DNA of 64,000 bases from Halorubrum sp. PV6 (GCF_003990725.2 NZ_CP030064.1:2666001-2730000); one strand, 5' to 3'; shown: positions 43,218-53,470, numbered from the stretch's first letter. Translations and numbers: made by a program. Notes: a model not told the origin generated them from the sequence alone.

Positions 43218-45662
43218 ATGCAACCGAGTTCGCTCTCCGGGCTCCCCGCGGGCGTCGGCGAGGCGCTCGAAGCGGAGGGCGTCGCGGAGCTGTACCCCCC
43301 GCAAACCGCCGCCGTCGAGGCCGGCGTCGTCGACGGCGAGAGCCTCGTCGCCGCGGTGCCGACGGCCTCCGGGAAGACGCTCATCGCCGAACTCGCCATG
43401 CTCTCTGCCGTCGAGCGCGGCGGGACCGCCTTATATATCGTCCCCCTGCGCGCGCTCGCCAGCGAGAAGAAGGCCGAGTTCGAGCGCTGGGAGGAGTTCG
43501 GCGTCACCGTCGGCGTCTCCACCGGCAACTACGAGTCCGACGGCGAGTGGCTCGCGACGCGCGACATCATCGTCGCCACCTCGGAGAAGGTCGACTCGCT
43601 GATCAGAAATGGTGCCCCGTGGATCGACGACCTCACCTGCGTCGTGAGCGACGAGGTCCACCTCGTCGACGACCCGAACCGCGGCCCCACCCTCGAAGTG
43701 ACCCTCGCGAAGCTCCGGAAGGTGAATCCCGGCCTCCAGACGGTCGCGCTCTCGGCGACCGTCGGCAACGCCGACGTCATCGCCGACTGGCTCGACGCCG
43801 AGCTGGTCGAGTCCGACTGGCGCCCCATCGACCTCCGGATGGGCGTCCACTTCGGCAACGCCGTCGACTTCGCCGACGGGAGCAAACTGGAGGTCCCCGT
43901 CGAGCGCGGGGAAGACCAGACCGCCCGGCTCGTCGCCGACGCCTTGGACACCGAGGAGGACGGCCAGGGCGGCTCCTCGCTCGTCTTCGTCAACTCCCGG
44001 CGCAACGCCGAGTCGTCGGCCCGCAAGCTCACCGACGTGACCGGCGCTCGGCTCACCGACGACGAGCGCGACGCCCTCCGCGAACTCGCCGCCGAGATCC
44101 GGTCCGGCTCCGACACCGACACCGCCGCCGACCTCGCCGACGCGGTCGAACAGGGGTCGGCGTTCCACCACGCGGGCCTCCGGAGCGAGGACCGCGCCCG
44201 CGTCGAGGACGCGTTCCGCGACCGGCTGATCAAGTGTATCTCCGCGACGCCGACGCTCGCCGCCGGGGTCAACACCCCCGCGCGACGAGTTATCGTGCGC
44301 GACTGGCGCCGGTATGACGGGGAGTTCGGCGGGATGAAACCCCTCGACGTGCTGGAGGTCCACCAGATGTGCGGGCGCGCCGGCCGCCCCGGTCTCGACC
44401 CGTACGGCGAGGCGGTCCTCCTCGCGAACGACGCGGACACGAAAGAGGAGCTGTTCGAGCGGTACCTCTGGGCCGACCCCGAGCCGGTCCGGTCGAAGCT
44501 CGCCGCCGAGCCCGCGCTCCGGACGCACGTCCTCGCCACGGTCGCCTCCGGATTCGCCTCGACCCGCGAGGGGCTCTTATCCTTCCTCGATAACACCCTC
44601 TACGCGACGCAGACCGACGACTCGGGACGGCTCGGGGCCGTCACGGACACGGTGCTCGAATACCTCGCCGTCAACGAGTTCATCGACCGCGACCGCGGCA
44701 ACGGGAGCGAGAGCCTGACCGCGACCGGCATCGGCCACACCGTCTCGCGGCTCTACCTCGACCCGATGAGCGCCGCGGAGATGATCGACGGGCTGGAGTC
44801 CGTGAGGAGCGCGGCCACGGCGAGCGACGACGCCGGCGCGTTCGTCAGGGCCGACCACGGCGACGCGGCGAGCGACGGCGACGAGCCGGGATTCGGCACG
44901 TACACGCGCGCCGGCGACGACGAGCCGGACGAGGGGGACGGAGAACGCGAGGCGGCGGCGCCCCCCGAAGTCACCCCGCTCGGCCTCTATCACCTCGTCA
45001 GTCGCACGCCGGACATGTACGAGCTCTACCTCAAATCCGGGGACCGCGAGACGTACACCGAAGTCTGCTACGAGCGCGAAGGCGAGTTCCTCGGGGACGT
45101 ACCCTCCGAGTACGAGGACGTGCGCTTCGAGGACTGGCTCGCCTCGCTGAAGACGGCCCGCCTGCTGGAAGACTGGGCCAACGAGGTCGACGAGGACCGG
45201 ATCACCGAGCGATACGGCGTCGGCCCCGGCGACATCCGCGGGAAGGTCGACACCGCCGAGTGGCTCCTGCGCGCGGCCGAGACCCTCGCGCGGGACGTGG
45301 AGGGGGTCGACGGCGACACCGTCGTCGCGGTCCGCGAGGCCAGAAAACGGATCGAGTACGGGGTCCGCGAGGAGCTGCTCGATTTAGCCGGGGTCCGCAA
45401 CGTCGGCCGGAAGCGCGCCCGCCGGCTGTACGAGGCCGGCGTCGAGACGCGCGCCGACCTCCGCGAGGCCGACAAGGCGGTGATCCTCGGCGCGCTCCGG
45501 GGACGCGAGCGGACGGCCGAGCGCATCCTCGAACACGCCGGGCGCGAGGACCCCTCGATGGACGAGGTGCGACCCGACAAGTCGGCGTCCGCGGCCGCGA
45601 CCGCCGGCTCGGCGAGCGACGGAGACGGCGAGGGGCAGGCGAGCCTGGGTGATTTCCGATGA
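43218..45662 (+). CDS. hel308: Hel308 family ATP-dependent DNA helicase
   Basis: 814 residues. Helicase motifs in order are: Q-motif region [12 protein letters not shown], motif [14 protein letters not shown], motif [10 protein letters not shown], motif III LSATVGN, motif [12 protein letters not shown], motif [14 protein letters not shown] and motif [22 protein letters not shown] winged-helix and ratchet domain follow, then a helix-hairpin-helix near the end ([14 protein letters not shown]). The C-terminal SLGDF resembles a PCNA-binding motif. Hel308 unwinds lagging strands at stalled forks. An acidic insert is present at about residues 540-580. cgi121 overlaps its stop by four bases. Confidence 0.95.
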   Translation: MQPSSLSGLPAGVGEALEAEGVAELYPPQTAAVEAGVVDGESLVAAVPTASGKTLIAELAMLSAVERGGTALYIVPLRALASEKKAEFERWEEFGVTVGVSTGNYESDGEWLATRDIIVATSEKVDSLIRNGAPWIDDLTCVVSDEVHLVDDPNRGPTLEVTLAKLRKVNPGLQTVALSATVGNADVIADWLDAELVESDWRPIDLRMGVHFGNAVDFADGSKLEVPVERGEDQTARLVADALDTEEDGQGGSSLVFVNSRRNAESSARKLTDVTGARLTDDERDALRELAAEIRSGSDTDTAADLADAVEQGSAFHHAGLRSEDRARVEDAFRDRLIKCISATPTLAAGVNTPARRVIVRDWRRYDGEFGGMKPLDVLEVHQMCGRAGRPGLDPYGEAVLLANDADTKEELFERYLWADPEPVRSKLAAEPALRTHVLATVASGFASTREGLLSFLDNTLYATQTDDSGRLGAVTDTVLEYLAVNEFIDRDRGNGSESLTATGIGHTVSRLYLDPMSAAEMIDGLESVRSAATASDDAGAFVRADHGDAASDGDEPGFGTYTRAGDDEPDEGDGEREAAAPPEVTPLGLYHLVSRTPDMYELYLKSGDRETYTEVCYEREGEFLGDVPSEYEDVRFEDWLASLKTARLLEDWANEVDEDRITERYGVGPGDIRGKVDTAEWLLRAAETLARDVEGVDGDTVVAVREARKRIEYGVREELLDLAGVRNVGRKRARRLYEAGVETRADLREADKAVILGALRGRERTAERILEHAGREDPSMDEVRPDKSASAAATAGSASDGDGEGQASLGDFR

Positions 45663-46255
45663 GCGAGGCGGCGGACCGAGACACCGAGGGCGGCGACGCG
45701 CCCGCCTCGTCGCCGACCCCGCCGCACCGGCTCGTCGCGGGGACCGCCGCCATCGACGACCTCGACGCGTTCCTCGCGTCGCTCGACGAGGTGGCCGACG
45801 CGACCGGCGCGGTGGTGCAGGCGTTCGACGCGAGCCTGATCGTCTCGGCGACGCACCTCGGCGAGGCCGCTCGCCTGGCGGCTCGTTCGATCGGCCGCGG
45901 CGAGGCCGTCGCCCGCGACCCCGGCGTCGAGATCATGCTGTACGCGGCCGGGAGCCGCCAGATCGACCGCGCGCTCTCGCTCGGCGTGGAGGAGGGGAGA
46001 AGTCGGGTCGTCGTCCTCGTCGCAAACTTCGGTGCGGTTCGGGGCGCGGACCGAACGGACGCCGACCTCGACGCGGCCGCCGAGTCGGTCGCCGACCTGC
46101 TCGAATCGCCCGCGACGGGGGCGTTCGAACCCGCGTTCGATCGCGAGCGCGTGACGGCGTTCTACGACATCGGCGAGCGCGAACGGGAGGCGACCGCGGG
46201 CGGCGTCGCCGACATCGTTCGCGAGCGCGTCGCGCTCCTCGACGTCGAGAAGTGA
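45659..46255 (+). CDS. cgi121: KEOPS complex subunit Cgi121
   Basis: 198 residues. An acidic N-terminal tail (1-22) leads to the Cgi121 fold. The helix [20 protein letters not shown] and the segment [20 protein letters not shown] are family marks, and a conserved pattern ends in VRERVALLD. In the KEOPS complex (Kae1, Bud32, Cgi121, Pcc1) it binds the tRNA 3' end during t6A37 synthesis. It overlaps hel308 by atga, so the two are one transcript. The link between helicase and tRNA modifier is common in haloarchaea, as I recall it. Confidence 0.88.
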   Translation: MSEAADRDTEGGDAPASSPTPPHRLVAGTAAIDDLDAFLASLDEVADATGAVVQAFDASLIVSATHLGEAARLAARSIGRGEAVARDPGVEIMLYAAGSRQIDRALSLGVEEGRSRVVVLVANFGAVRGADRTDADLDAAAESVADLLESPATGAFEPAFDRERVTAFYDIGEREREATAGGVADIVRERVALLDVEK

Positions 46256-46266
46256 TACCCCCTTTC

Positions 46267-46313
46267 TTCGATTGGAAACCGCAGTACGTAACGGCGTTAT
46301 CGTTCCAGTCGAA
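46267..46313. terminator. Stem-loop after cgi121
   Basis: ttcgattggaa (46267-46277) pairs with ttccagtcgaa (46303-46313) with one mismatch. Inside lies a smaller gtaac-ggc-gtta hairpin. It begins 11 nt after the cgi121 stop. It may be a terminator or processing signal, or a protein site; no T-run follows. Confidence 0.35.
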
Positions 46314-46424
46314 ACGAGATTGATTCCGCCAGCGCGCGTCTCGTCGCTGGGGGTGAGCGCGGGTCCGACAGCGAGGAGTCACAGCGACGGTGAGCGTCGA
46401 CCGGCGCGAAACGGGTCGCGAGAA

Positions 46425-46497
46425 TAGTCCATCCTGGATTCGAACCAGGGTCGTTGCCCCCAGAAGGCAACAGGATTGGCCACTACCCCAATGGACT
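46425..46497 (-). tRNA. tRNA-Gln (anticodon CTG)
   Basis: 73 nt on the minus strand. Acceptor AGTCCAT pairs with ATGGACT, discriminator A. The anticodon stem TTGCC/GGCAA encloses TTCTGGG (anticodon CTG), and the T-arm is CCTGGTTCGAATCCAGG. No intron and no encoded CCA. A box gcttacaaac (46528-46537) lies about 35 nt upstream. Unlike the other two tRNA genes in the window, no copies of its 3' end are visible. Confidence 0.93.
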
Positions 46498-46652
46498 GTG
46501 CGCACCAGCAGATAGCCAGCGGGTGTTTGTAAGCGTTGCGCGTCGCCGGCTCTCTGGTACGCGTTCACACGTAGAGCCGGCGGCCGTTCGACGGACCGAG
46601 TTCGCCCGCGTGGCCCGCAGACCTGATCGTCGAACGTGCGTATATCGATGCG

Positions 46653-46660
46653 CTTTACTC
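46653..46660 (+). promoter_or_regulatory. TATA-like box of purO
   Basis: ctttactc is centred 26-27 nt before the ATG. A second A/T patch, tatatcg, is at 46641-46647. Confidence 0.45.
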
Positions 46661-46682
46661 GGCTGAATAGCCACGACCCTGT

Positions 46683-47291
46683 ATGTACGTCGGACGATTC
46701 GTCGTCGTCGCTCCCGGTGTCGGCGCCTACCGCGTCTCCTCGCGCTCGTTCCCGAACCGCCGCGTGACGGACCGAGACGGAACGCTCACCGTCGGGCCGA
46801 CTCCCGACGCGCCCGAGACGGACAACCCGTACGTCTCGTACAACTGCGCCCGGTCGGTGCGGACGCCGACGGGCGAGTCGCTGGCGGTGGTCGGCAACGG
46901 CTCGCACGTCGACCCCATCGCCGAGAAACTCGAAATGGGATACCCCGCCCGCGACGCGCTGGCGACGCCCCTGCTCGCGCTGGATTTCGAGAAGGACGAC
47001 TACGACACGCCGCGGATCGCCGGCGTCGTCGGGGCCGAGACCGCGACGATAGGCGTCGTGCGGCGCGACGGCCTCGTCGTCGAGGCGGTCGAGGAGCCGA
47101 CCATCGTCGCCACCTACGAGACGGACAGCCCCGAGCCGTACGCGCTCGCGGCGGCCGACGCCGAGACGCCCGCTCCCGAGGCGGCCGCGTCGGAGGTCCT
47201 CGGCGCCGACTTCGAACACCCGGTGTGTGCCGCCGGCGCGACCGTCGACGGCGACGGCGTGACGCTGGCGTTCGACAACGACCCGGCGTAA
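46683..47291 (+). CDS. purO: Archaeal IMP cyclohydrolase (PurO)
   Basis: 202 residues, the usual length. The start [20 protein letters not shown] and the segment [11 protein letters not shown], followed by [18 protein letters not shown], are the PurO signatures (NTN-hydrolase-like fold). It closes the ring of FAICAR to give IMP, the last step of purine synthesis, replacing the bacterial PurH C-terminal step in many archaea. The gene stands alone, downstream of tRNA-Gln. Confidence 0.93.
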   Translation: MYVGRFVVVAPGVGAYRVSSRSFPNRRVTDRDGTLTVGPTPDAPETDNPYVSYNCARSVRTPTGESLAVVGNGSHVDPIAEKLEMGYPARDALATPLLALDFEKDDYDTPRIAGVVGAETATIGVVRRDGLVVEAVEEPTIVATYETDSPEPYALAAADAETPAPEAAASEVLGADFEHPVCAAGATVDGDGVTLAFDNDPA

Positions 47292-47313
47292 CGGCGCGGT
47301 CGCGGACGGGCGG

Positions 47314-47691
47314 TTACGCCGCCTCGTCGGGGTCGAAGCCGTCGATGGCCGCGTGGACCCCCTCGACCCACTCGTCTAAGGCGTCGTGGAGCCGCTCTTT
47401 CGCCTCGGGGACCGGGATGGCGGTGTACTGGTAGACGTAGCCGCCCGAGTCGAGCAGCCGGCGGCGGCGCTCCGCGAGCCCCTTCTCGCGGAGCGTCGAC
47501 AGCGACCGGTTCACGTTCGACCGGTCGCGGTCGAGAGTGTCGGCGAGCTCGGCGACCGTGCTACCGGGGTGATCGAGCAGCGTCAGGTAGGTGCGGCTCT
47601 CGTGGTCTCGGACGCCGAACACACAGGAGAGGACGTGATCGAAGGACGGGGAGACGTCACCGACGAGGTCTTCGATCTCGGGGTCGCTCAT
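47314..47691 (-). CDS. Winged-helix transcription regulator (TrmB/MarR-like)
   Basis: 125 residues. A helix-turn-helix occupies about 35-80: YLTLLDHPGSTVAELADTLD, then RDRSNVNRSLSTLREKGLAE. A beta wing follows (ERRRRLLDSGGYVYQYTAIP). A C-terminal helix may dimerise. No ligand domain is fused. It is a small DNA-binding regulator with unknown targets, possibly purO or itself; it converges with purO. Confidence 0.82.
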   Translation of the reverse strand: MSDPEIEDLVGDVSPSFDHVLSCVFGVRDHESRTYLTLLDHPGSTVAELADTLDRDRSNVNRSLSTLREKGLAERRRRLLDSGGYVYQYTAIPVPEAKERLHDALDEWVEGVHAAIDGFDPDEAA

Positions 47692-47807
47692 GGAGGTGAT
47701 TCGACGGCGCTCGGGTTAAAAGTCGCTATCCGCGGGCTGTGGGGTCGGTCGCGGCGGTTCGACACACCATCGTGGCGCTCACTCGTCGATCGTGGCGCCC
47801 GCGGCGG

Positions 47808-48050
47808 TCACTCGTCGCCCGCAGCGTACCCCATCCGGCGGATGCAGCCGCGCATACCGGACTCGTCGCTGTGGCGGTGGAGGTTCGTGGGCGTGTCACA
47901 GAGGTACGTCTCCCCGTCGTACCGCAACACGACCTCGTGGTCCCCGCCGGCGACCTCGACGTCGACGAGGACCCGCCGCCCGTCGTTGAGCGCGTCGATG
48001 AGCTCGTCGGCCGACAGCTCGCCGGCCGCCACCCGGAGTAGCTCGGTCAT
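47808..48050 (-). CDS. Conserved small haloarchaeal protein (80 aa)
   Basis: 80 residues. The first part, MTELLRVAAGELSADELIDA, is helical, followed by beta strands (VLVDVEVAGGDHEVVLRYDG) and a tail with one Cys and several His (HRHSDESGMRGCIRRMGYA). I do not recognise a named family. No promoter is clear. It lies between two other minus-strand genes about 115 bp apart on each side. Confidence 0.6.
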   Translation of the reverse strand: MTELLRVAAGELSADELIDALNDGRRVLVDVEVAGGDHEVVLRYDGETYLCDTPTNLHRHSDESGMRGCIRRMGYAAGDE

Positions 48051-48163
48051 TGGCGTTCGTTCGGGGCTCTGTGGGTTAAGTTCGACGTGTTCGGGTCAAC
48101 GAGTGTTCGGGGGGTCGGCCAAACCTCGCCGCTCCGCGACGCCGGAGGCTCGCGCCGACCGCC

Positions 48164-48850
48164 TCAGGTCATCGTCGAGTCCGGACCGCCCTCCTCTTGG
48201 GGCGGTTCGACCCCTTCCGCGGCGGCCACGTCCTCGGTCCGTTTCTCGACTTCGACGTGCCAGCGGTCGATTTCGGACTCGTACTCGGCGAGGATGTCGC
48301 TCACCTCGCCTTTCAGCTCGTCGTCGTTGACGTTCACCTCGAAGACGAAGGTCTCGCCGTCGTCGCCGCGGCCGACCTCCTGGATGTTGGCGCTGACGAG
48401 TTCGTTGTCGAAGTAGTACGGCGCCACCTGCGTCATCACTTTTCTGTAGACCGCGTCCTCGACGGTCCGGAGCGCCTTGCGGCTCGCGGAGTCGGCCGCG
48501 CGGGCCACGTGTTCGATGGACTCGCCCCAGCTTTCTATCGCGCTTTCGGTGTCGTTCTCCTCGACTTTCTCGTACGACTCGGTGAGCTTCTCGCCGGCCG
48601 TCTGGAGGTCGTCGCCGGGCGTCTTCCCGGCGCGTTCGCCCTCGCCTTCGCTGACGGAAGCCTGTTCGGCGGTCTTCGCCGAGACATCCTCGTCGATGCG
48701 CTCGTGGGACTTCGGGCGCCACTCGTCGAACTCGTAGAAGGCGTCACCGTCGGCGCCCGTCTCGCGAAGCGCGAGGGTGATGCGCTCGCCGTGTTCGACG
48801 ACGTCGCCCCAGTCCCCGCGCGTCTTGAACCCGGAGATGCTCTCTTCCAT
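48164..48850 (-). CDS. DUF5828-like haloarchaeal protein
   Basis: 228 residues from ATG 48850, fixed by a TATA-like cttatac (centre about 48882) 32 nt upstream; the upstream in-frame ATG at 48901 lies before that box. It begins [20 protein letters not shown]. The first 60 residues are a small alpha/beta region. The middle is a charged helix bundle (about 75-150), and the end has an alternating strand-helix part ([20 protein letters not shown]) with a glutamate-rich tail. I recall the start pattern from haloarchaeal DUF5828. No function is known. Confidence 0.7.
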   Translation of the reverse strand: MEESISGFKTRGDWGDVVEHGERITLALRETGADGDAFYEFDEWRPKSHERIDEDVSAKTAEQASVSEGEGERAGKTPGDDLQTAGEKLTESYEKVEENDTESAIESWGESIEHVARAADSASRKALRTVEDAVYRKVMTQVAPYYFDNELVSANIQEVGRGDDGETFVFEVNVNDDELKGEVSDILAEYESEIDRWHVEVEKRTEDVAAAEGVEPPQEEGGPDSTMT

Positions 48851-48949
48851 CTTGTTCGCCCGGTATGGCGCGGACGCGTATAAGTCTCCCCGAGCCGACA
48901 TAGCACGCCGCGCAGCGAAAAAGAGCGGTCTGCGGCGTCGAAAGGCGAG

Positions 48950-49153
48950 TTATACCGAGTTGCCGCCGGCGCCGAGTTCGGCCTGCGCGTCGTCGTCGTC
49001 GCCCTCGTCGAGTTCGGCCTGCTCGCTGTCGTCGGGGGTGGGCGTGTGGGCGCTCTCGCCGACCGCTCCCCAGACGAGATACAACATGACGGCGACCATG
49101 AGAACCGTCACGACCGTCGCGGCGATTCCCGCTGCGGACACGTTGATGAACAT
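48950..49153 (-). CDS. Small single-pass membrane protein (67 aa)
   Basis: 67 residues. One hydrophobic helix fills residues 8-32 ([20 protein letters not shown]) and an acidic tail ([20 protein letters not shown]) follows, probably cytoplasmic. No signal cleavage site. This kind of small anchored acidic protein is common next to haloarchaeal membrane complexes, but no such partner is near. The function is unknown. Confidence 0.6.
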   Translation of the reverse strand: MFINVSAAGIAATVVTVLMVAVMLYLVWGAVGESAHTPTPDDSEQAELDEGDDDDAQAELGAGGNSV

Positions 49154-49263
49154 GGTGCGCGCTGGGCGGGCACGACGTATCAACGTATCGGCTTTCGGTG
49201 ATCGGACGGTCGCCGGTCACCGATCGCGCTACCAGCGGGCACCGATCGGGCGGCTGTCACCAT

Positions 49264-49271
49264 GCTTTAAC
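49264..49271 (+). promoter_or_regulatory. TATA-like box of upp
   Basis: gctttaac is centred 28-29 nt before the upp ATG at 49296 and selects it over the longer open frame. Confidence 0.55.
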
Positions 49272-49295
49272 TCGGCCGCGTCGATTCCTCCGATA

Positions 49296-49970
49296 ATGAC
49301 CATCGAAGACCGCGACAATGCACACCTCATCACCCACGCGCTGGCGAAAGACACCCTCTCGCGGCTCCGAGACGTCGAGACCGAGCAGGTCGCGTTCCGG
49401 AAGGGGCTGGTGAAGCTCGGCCGCATCTGCGGGTACGAGATCATCGACGGCGCGATGGGAACCGAGTACGTCCCGGTCGAGACGCCCTTAGAGGAGACGA
49501 CCGGCGAGCGCGTGAAGGGCCTCGACGACGTGGTCATCATCAACGTGTTGCGGGCCGCGACGCCGTTCGTCGAGGGGCTTTTAAAAGCGTTCCCGCGCGC
49601 CAAGCAGGGCGTCATCTCGGCCGGTCGCGACGAGGCGGCCGGAATGACCGACGGGGAGTTCCCGATCACCATCGACTACGTGAAACTGCCGGAGATCCGG
49701 CCCGACGACACGGTGATCGTCGCGGACCCGATGCTCGCCACCGGCTCGACGATGTGCGCCGTCCTCGACCACGTCCTCGACGAGGCGGGCGAGTTCGAGG
49801 ACCTGTTCGTCCTCTCGGCGGTCTCCGCGCCCGAGGGGCTCGTGCGCGTGAGCGAGTCCGTCCCCGCGGCCGACCTGCTCACGGTCGCCATCGACGACCA
49901 CCTCGACGACGACGGGTTCATCGTGCCGGGGCTCGGCGACGCCGGCGACCGCGCGTTCCGGACGGTCTGA
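49296..49970 (+). CDS. upp: Uracil phosphoribosyltransferase
   Basis: 224 residues. The PRPP-binding loop is [20 protein letters not shown], the type I PRTase motif. [20 protein letters not shown] and the uracil-site end [18 protein letters not shown] match Upp. It salvages uracil to UMP with PRPP. The ATG at 49296 starts [19 protein letters not shown], the normal archaeal N-terminus. It stands alone in the window with no uracil permease beside it. Confidence 0.95.
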   Translation: MTIEDRDNAHLITHALAKDTLSRLRDVETEQVAFRKGLVKLGRICGYEIIDGAMGTEYVPVETPLEETTGERVKGLDDVVIINVLRAATPFVEGLLKAFPRAKQGVISAGRDEAAGMTDGEFPITIDYVKLPEIRPDDTVIVADPMLATGSTMCAVLDHVLDEAGEFEDLFVLSAVSAPEGLVRVSESVPAADLLTVAIDDHLDDDGFIVPGLGDAGDRAFRTV

Positions 49971-50044
49971 GGCCGCCGGGGCGGCGCGACGGCCCGCCGC
50001 GACCGCCGACGTACTTTTAAGAGCGACCGGCGCGACCCTCCGGT

Positions 50045-50260
50045 ATGAGCGACGCGCCGACGACCGAGCCCTGCGACGGCTGCGGCGACCCCACCACGGA
50101 CGCGCTCTCGCGGACCGTCCGGCTGAGCGTCGACCGGGCAAACATCGACACCCAGCGGCTCTGTCCCGACTGTTTCGCCGACTGGATTCGACGGTATCAA
50201 GACCGGCTGGGCTCGGGCGGCGACACGAGCGACGGGAGCTCCGAGATCATCGTCGACTGA
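50045..50260 (+). CDS. Zinc-ribbon-like small protein (71 aa)
   Basis: 71 residues. CDGCGDPTTDALSRTVRLSV and RLCPDCFADWIRRYQDRLG give two CxxC pairs about 30 residues apart, a zinc-ribbon layout. The tail is short and acidic. A TATA-like cttttaaga (50014-50022) is centred about 27 nt before the ATG. Function unknown; the fold suggests binding of nucleic acid or protein. Same type of protein as those at 13989 and 34781. Confidence 0.75.
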   Translation: MSDAPTTEPCDGCGDPTTDALSRTVRLSVDRANIDTQRLCPDCFADWIRRYQDRLGSGGDTSDGSSEIIVD

Positions 50261-50312
50261 CGGCCCGAGCGTCCCCGCGAGGCAGACGGCAACGTCCGTC
50301 CCGACCGCCCGT

Positions 50313-50318
50313 CTTAAG
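50313..50318 (+). promoter_or_regulatory. TATA-like box of thrC
   Basis: cttaag is centred about 28 nt before the thrC ATG. Confidence 0.4.
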
Positions 50319-50343
50319 CCGCGGCGGAACGGACGGCGACGTA

Positions 50344-51627
50344 ATGGATCTTGCCATCGACACCCCGGCGCCGACGGCGCCCGACTCCGCCGAGGACGGG
50401 ACGTGGCTCGCTTGTATCGAGTGTGACGAGACGTTCGCCCCCTTCGAGGACGTACGCTACACCTGCGACGAGTGCGACGGCCTGCTCGAAGTCCGGTACG
50501 ACGACCCGCCGACGTTCGAGGAGTTCGGCGCGGGCGCCCCCTCCGACGGCCCCGACCGCGGCGTCTGGCGGTACCGCGAGGCGCTCCCCTTCGATCTGGG
50601 CGTGACGCTCCCCGAGGGCGACACCCCGCTCCACCGCGTCCCCCGGATCGAGGAGGCGGTCGGCGTCGACGCGCTCCGGATCAAACACGAGGGGATGAAC
50701 CCCACCGGCTCGTTCAAGGACCGCGGGATGACCGTCGGCGTCCGGGTCGCGAAGGAACTCGGCGTCGGCGCGCTCGCCTGTGCGTCCACCGGCAACACCT
50801 CGGCCGCGCTCGCCGCCTACGGCGGCCGCGGCGACATGCAGACGCTCGTGCTCCTCCCGCAGGGGAAGGTCGCGGCGGGGAAGGTCGCGCAGGCGAGCCT
50901 CCACGGCGCGCGCATCCTGGAGGTCGACGGCAACTTCGATTCCTGCCTCGACATCGTCCAGGAGCTCGCCGCCCGCGGCGAGGCGTACCTGCTCAACTCC
51001 CTGAACCCGTTCCGCTTGGAGGGCCAGAAGACGATCGGCTTCGAGATATTAGAGGAGTTTTACGCCGACTACGGGGCGTTCCCGGACCGGATCGTCCTCC
51101 CCGTCGGCAACGCGGGCAACACCTCGGCGCTTTATAAGGGGTTCCGCGAACTCGTGCAGGCGGGTGCGCTCGACGTCGACGAGGTACCCAAGCTCACCGG
51201 CGTGCAGGCTGAGGGGGCCGCGCCGATGGTCGAGGCGATAGAGGAGGGGAACGACGAGGTCCGTCGCTGGGAGGACGTCGAGACGCGCGCGACCGCGATC
51301 CGCATCGGCAACCCGGTCAACGCGCCGAAGGCGATCCCCGGAATCAGGAACACCGGCGGCACCGCCGTCGCCGTCAGCGACAACGAGATCACCGCCGCCC
51401 AGCGCCACCTCGCGGCCGAGGGCGTCGGCGTCGAGCCCGCCTCCGCGGCGAGCCTCGCGGGACTGAAGAAGCTCCGGCGGCAGGGCGTCGTCGACGACGA
51501 CGAGCGCGTCGTCTGTCTCACGACCGGCCACCTGTTAAAAGACCCCGAGGCGGCCTACGAGGTCGGCAGCGACCCCGAGCCCGTCCCGAACGACGCGGAC
51601 GCGGTGCTCGACCACGTGCGCGGGTAA
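50344..51627 (+). CDS. thrC: Threonine synthase
   Basis: 427 residues. An N-terminal zinc-ribbon (ACIECDETFAPF and YTCDECDGLLEV) is followed by the PLP type II fold. The PLP lysine is in NPTGSFKDRGMTVGVRVA, ACASTGNTSAALAAYGGRG holds the phosphate/substrate loop, and LPVGNAGNTSALYKGF is the PLP phosphate loop. It makes threonine from O-phosphohomoserine. The zinc ribbon suits the archaeal type. The gene converges on serA, with a T-run at 51653-51657 between them. Confidence 0.94.
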   Translation: MDLAIDTPAPTAPDSAEDGTWLACIECDETFAPFEDVRYTCDECDGLLEVRYDDPPTFEEFGAGAPSDGPDRGVWRYREALPFDLGVTLPEGDTPLHRVPRIEEAVGVDALRIKHEGMNPTGSFKDRGMTVGVRVAKELGVGALACASTGNTSAALAAYGGRGDMQTLVLLPQGKVAAGKVAQASLHGARILEVDGNFDSCLDIVQELAARGEAYLLNSLNPFRLEGQKTIGFEILEEFYADYGAFPDRIVLPVGNAGNTSALYKGFRELVQAGALDVDEVPKLTGVQAEGAAPMVEAIEEGNDEVRRWEDVETRATAIRIGNPVNAPKAIPGIRNTGGTAVAVSDNEITAAQRHLAAEGVGVEPASAASLAGLKKLRRQGVVDDDERVVCLTTGHLLKDPEAAYEVGSDPEPVPNDADAVLDHVRG

Positions 51628-51648
51628 CTTCGAGAAGCGTCGCCGTCG

Positions 51649-51660
51649 GCTGTTTTTAAA
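51649..51660 (+). terminator. T-rich terminator candidate between thrC and serA
   Basis: gctgtttttaaa follows the thrC stop by about 20-30 bp. Archaeal transcription often stops at such T-runs. It lies between convergent genes. Confidence 0.4.
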
Positions 51661-51687
51661 TAGAACTGCGCGGAGACCGCTCGACCG

Positions 51688-53292
51688 TTACTCCGCCTGC
51701 CGCTCGTCGGCGTCGTCCAGCGTGATCTCCGTCACTTCGATGACGCGGTCGTCCTCCAGCAGCGTCTCGATCGCGGTGTCTGGGACATCCTGATCGAGGT
51801 TGTAGACGGTGAGCGCCTCGCCGCCCTGCGTTTCGCGGGCGTTGTACATCCCGGCGATGTTGACGTTGTGGTCACCGAGGACGCTCCCGATGAGGCCGAT
51901 GACGCCCGGCTCGTCGGTGTTGCGCGCGACGAGCATGTTGCCGTACGGGACCGCGTCGACGCGGAACCCGTCGATCCTGACGATGCGGGGGTCCTCGCCC
52001 GCGAACAGCGTCCCCTCGACGGAAATGGAGTCGTCGCCGTTGTGGACGGTCACGCGGACGAGACTCTGGAAGTCGTCGGTCTGGCGGGTCTTCGACTCGG
52101 TGACGTCGATGCCGCGCTCCTCGGCGAGCCGCGGCGCGTTCACCGAGTTCACCTGCCACTCCAGGGGTTCGAAGACGCCCTTCAGCGCGCTCGCGGTGAC
52201 GAGTTCGACGTCCTCCTCGGCGATGTCGCCCTCGTAGGTCGTCTCCACGCTCGTGATGCGGCCGTCGAGCAGCTGCGCGGCGACCTTCCCGGCGGTCTCC
52301 GCCACGGCGATGTACGGCTTGATCCGCGGGAACGCCGTCTCGTCGACGGAGGGCGCGTTGAGCGCGGTCAACACCGGCTCGTCCGCGAACGCCGAGAGCA
52401 CGGCCTCCGCGGTGTCGACCGCGACGTTCTCCTGGGCCGCCTCCGTCGAGGCGCCGAGGTGCGGGGTCAAGACGATCTCCTCGACGTCGAGCAGCGGCGA
52501 GTCCTTCGGGAGCGGCTCCTCGGCGAAGGAGTCGAGCGCGGCGCCCGCGAGGACGCCGTCGTCGACCGCTTCGGCGAGCGCGTCCTCGTCGACGATGCCG
52601 CCGCGGGCGCAGTTGATGAGGTAGCCGCCCTCGAGTTGGGCCAGCTCGTCCTCGCCGATCATCCCCTCCGTCTCGGGGAGCAGGGGGGTGTGAACGGTGG
52701 CGAAGTCGCCGGCCGCGAGCGCGTCGTGGAGGTCGTCGACGAGTTCGGCGCCGAGCCGGTCGGCGCGATCCTCGGAGATGTACGGGTCGTAGACGACCAG
52801 GTCCATCCCGAGCGAGTCGAGGCGCTTCGCGACCTCTTGGCCGACGCGACCGAGGCCGACGATGGTGAGCGTCTTGTTGTTCACTTCGGTGCCGAGGAAC
52901 TCGCCTTTGGCCCACTCGCCCCCGACGAGGCGGCTGTGCGCCTGCGGGATCGAGCGCGCGACGGCGAACGTCATCGCGACGGTGTGCTCGGCGGCGGCGC
53001 GGACGTTGCCCTCGGGGGCGTTGGCGACGATGACCCCGTGGTCGGTGGCGGCCTCGATGTCGATGTTGTCGACCCCGATGCCTGCGCGGCCCACGATGAC
53101 GAGGTCGGACGCGGCGTCGAAGACGGCCTCGGACACGTCGGTCCCGGACCGGACGATGAGCGCGTTGGCATCGCTCACGGCGTCGAGAAGCGCCTCGCCC
53201 TCGGCGTCGTAGTCTGTGACGACCTCGTGGCCGGCGTCTCTGAGTCGGTCCAACCCCGCGTCCGCGATGGGGTCAGTTACGAGTACCTTCAT
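51688..53292 (-). CDS. serA: D-3-phosphoglycerate dehydrogenase
   Basis: 534 residues, long-form SerA. The start is ATG 53292 (MKVLVTDPIADAGLDRL); a box ggttaacc is 28 nt upstream. The NAD loop is VGLGRVGQEVAKRLDSLGMD. Catalytic Arg and Glu follow in NCARGGIVDEDAL, and the catalytic His in TPHLGASTEAAQ. An intervening ASB-type domain (about 320-440) precedes a C-terminal ACT domain (NTDEPGVIGLIGSVLGDHNV) that may bind serine for feedback. It starts serine synthesis; serB lies about 9 kb away in this window. Confidence 0.95.
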   Translation of the reverse strand: MKVLVTDPIADAGLDRLRDAGHEVVTDYDAEGEALLDAVSDANALIVRSGTDVSEAVFDAASDLVIVGRAGIGVDNIDIEAATDHGVIVANAPEGNVRAAAEHTVAMTFAVARSIPQAHSRLVGGEWAKGEFLGTEVNNKTLTIVGLGRVGQEVAKRLDSLGMDLVVYDPYISEDRADRLGAELVDDLHDALAAGDFATVHTPLLPETEGMIGEDELAQLEGGYLINCARGGIVDEDALAEAVDDGVLAGAALDSFAEEPLPKDSPLLDVEEIVLTPHLGASTEAAQENVAVDTAEAVLSAFADEPVLTALNAPSVDETAFPRIKPYIAVAETAGKVAAQLLDGRITSVETTYEGDIAEEDVELVTASALKGVFEPLEWQVNSVNAPRLAEERGIDVTESKTRQTDDFQSLVRVTVHNGDDSISVEGTLFAGEDPRIVRIDGFRVDAVPYGNMLVARNTDEPGVIGLIGSVLGDHNVNIAGMYNARETQGGEALTVYNLDQDVPDTAIETLLEDDRVIEVTEITLDDADERQAE

Positions 53293-53470
53293 GGGCGTTT
53301 TGACCGGGGGCGCGAGGTTAACCCTTTCCTCATCGCTCCGTTTTGCCGACCGTCGCGATCCGCGATCGCGGGCATCGAACCCCACCGTTTCGAGTGGAAC
53401 CAGCGCATTCGTGGGTACCGCGATCCGGTCGGCGACGGTCGCCAGTCGGGGTCGGCCTCCGCCCGTCGCC
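53293..53470. other. Spacer upstream of serA and the tandem repeat
   Basis: Apart from the serA promoter box (about 53317-53324) I see no gene or RNA feature here. Confidence 0.4.

Noticed and set aside
46381-46424. Copy of the tRNA-Gln 3' end beyond the gene
   Set aside because: I looked for a tail copy like those at tRNA-Lys and tRNA-Arg, and found none longer than a few bases.
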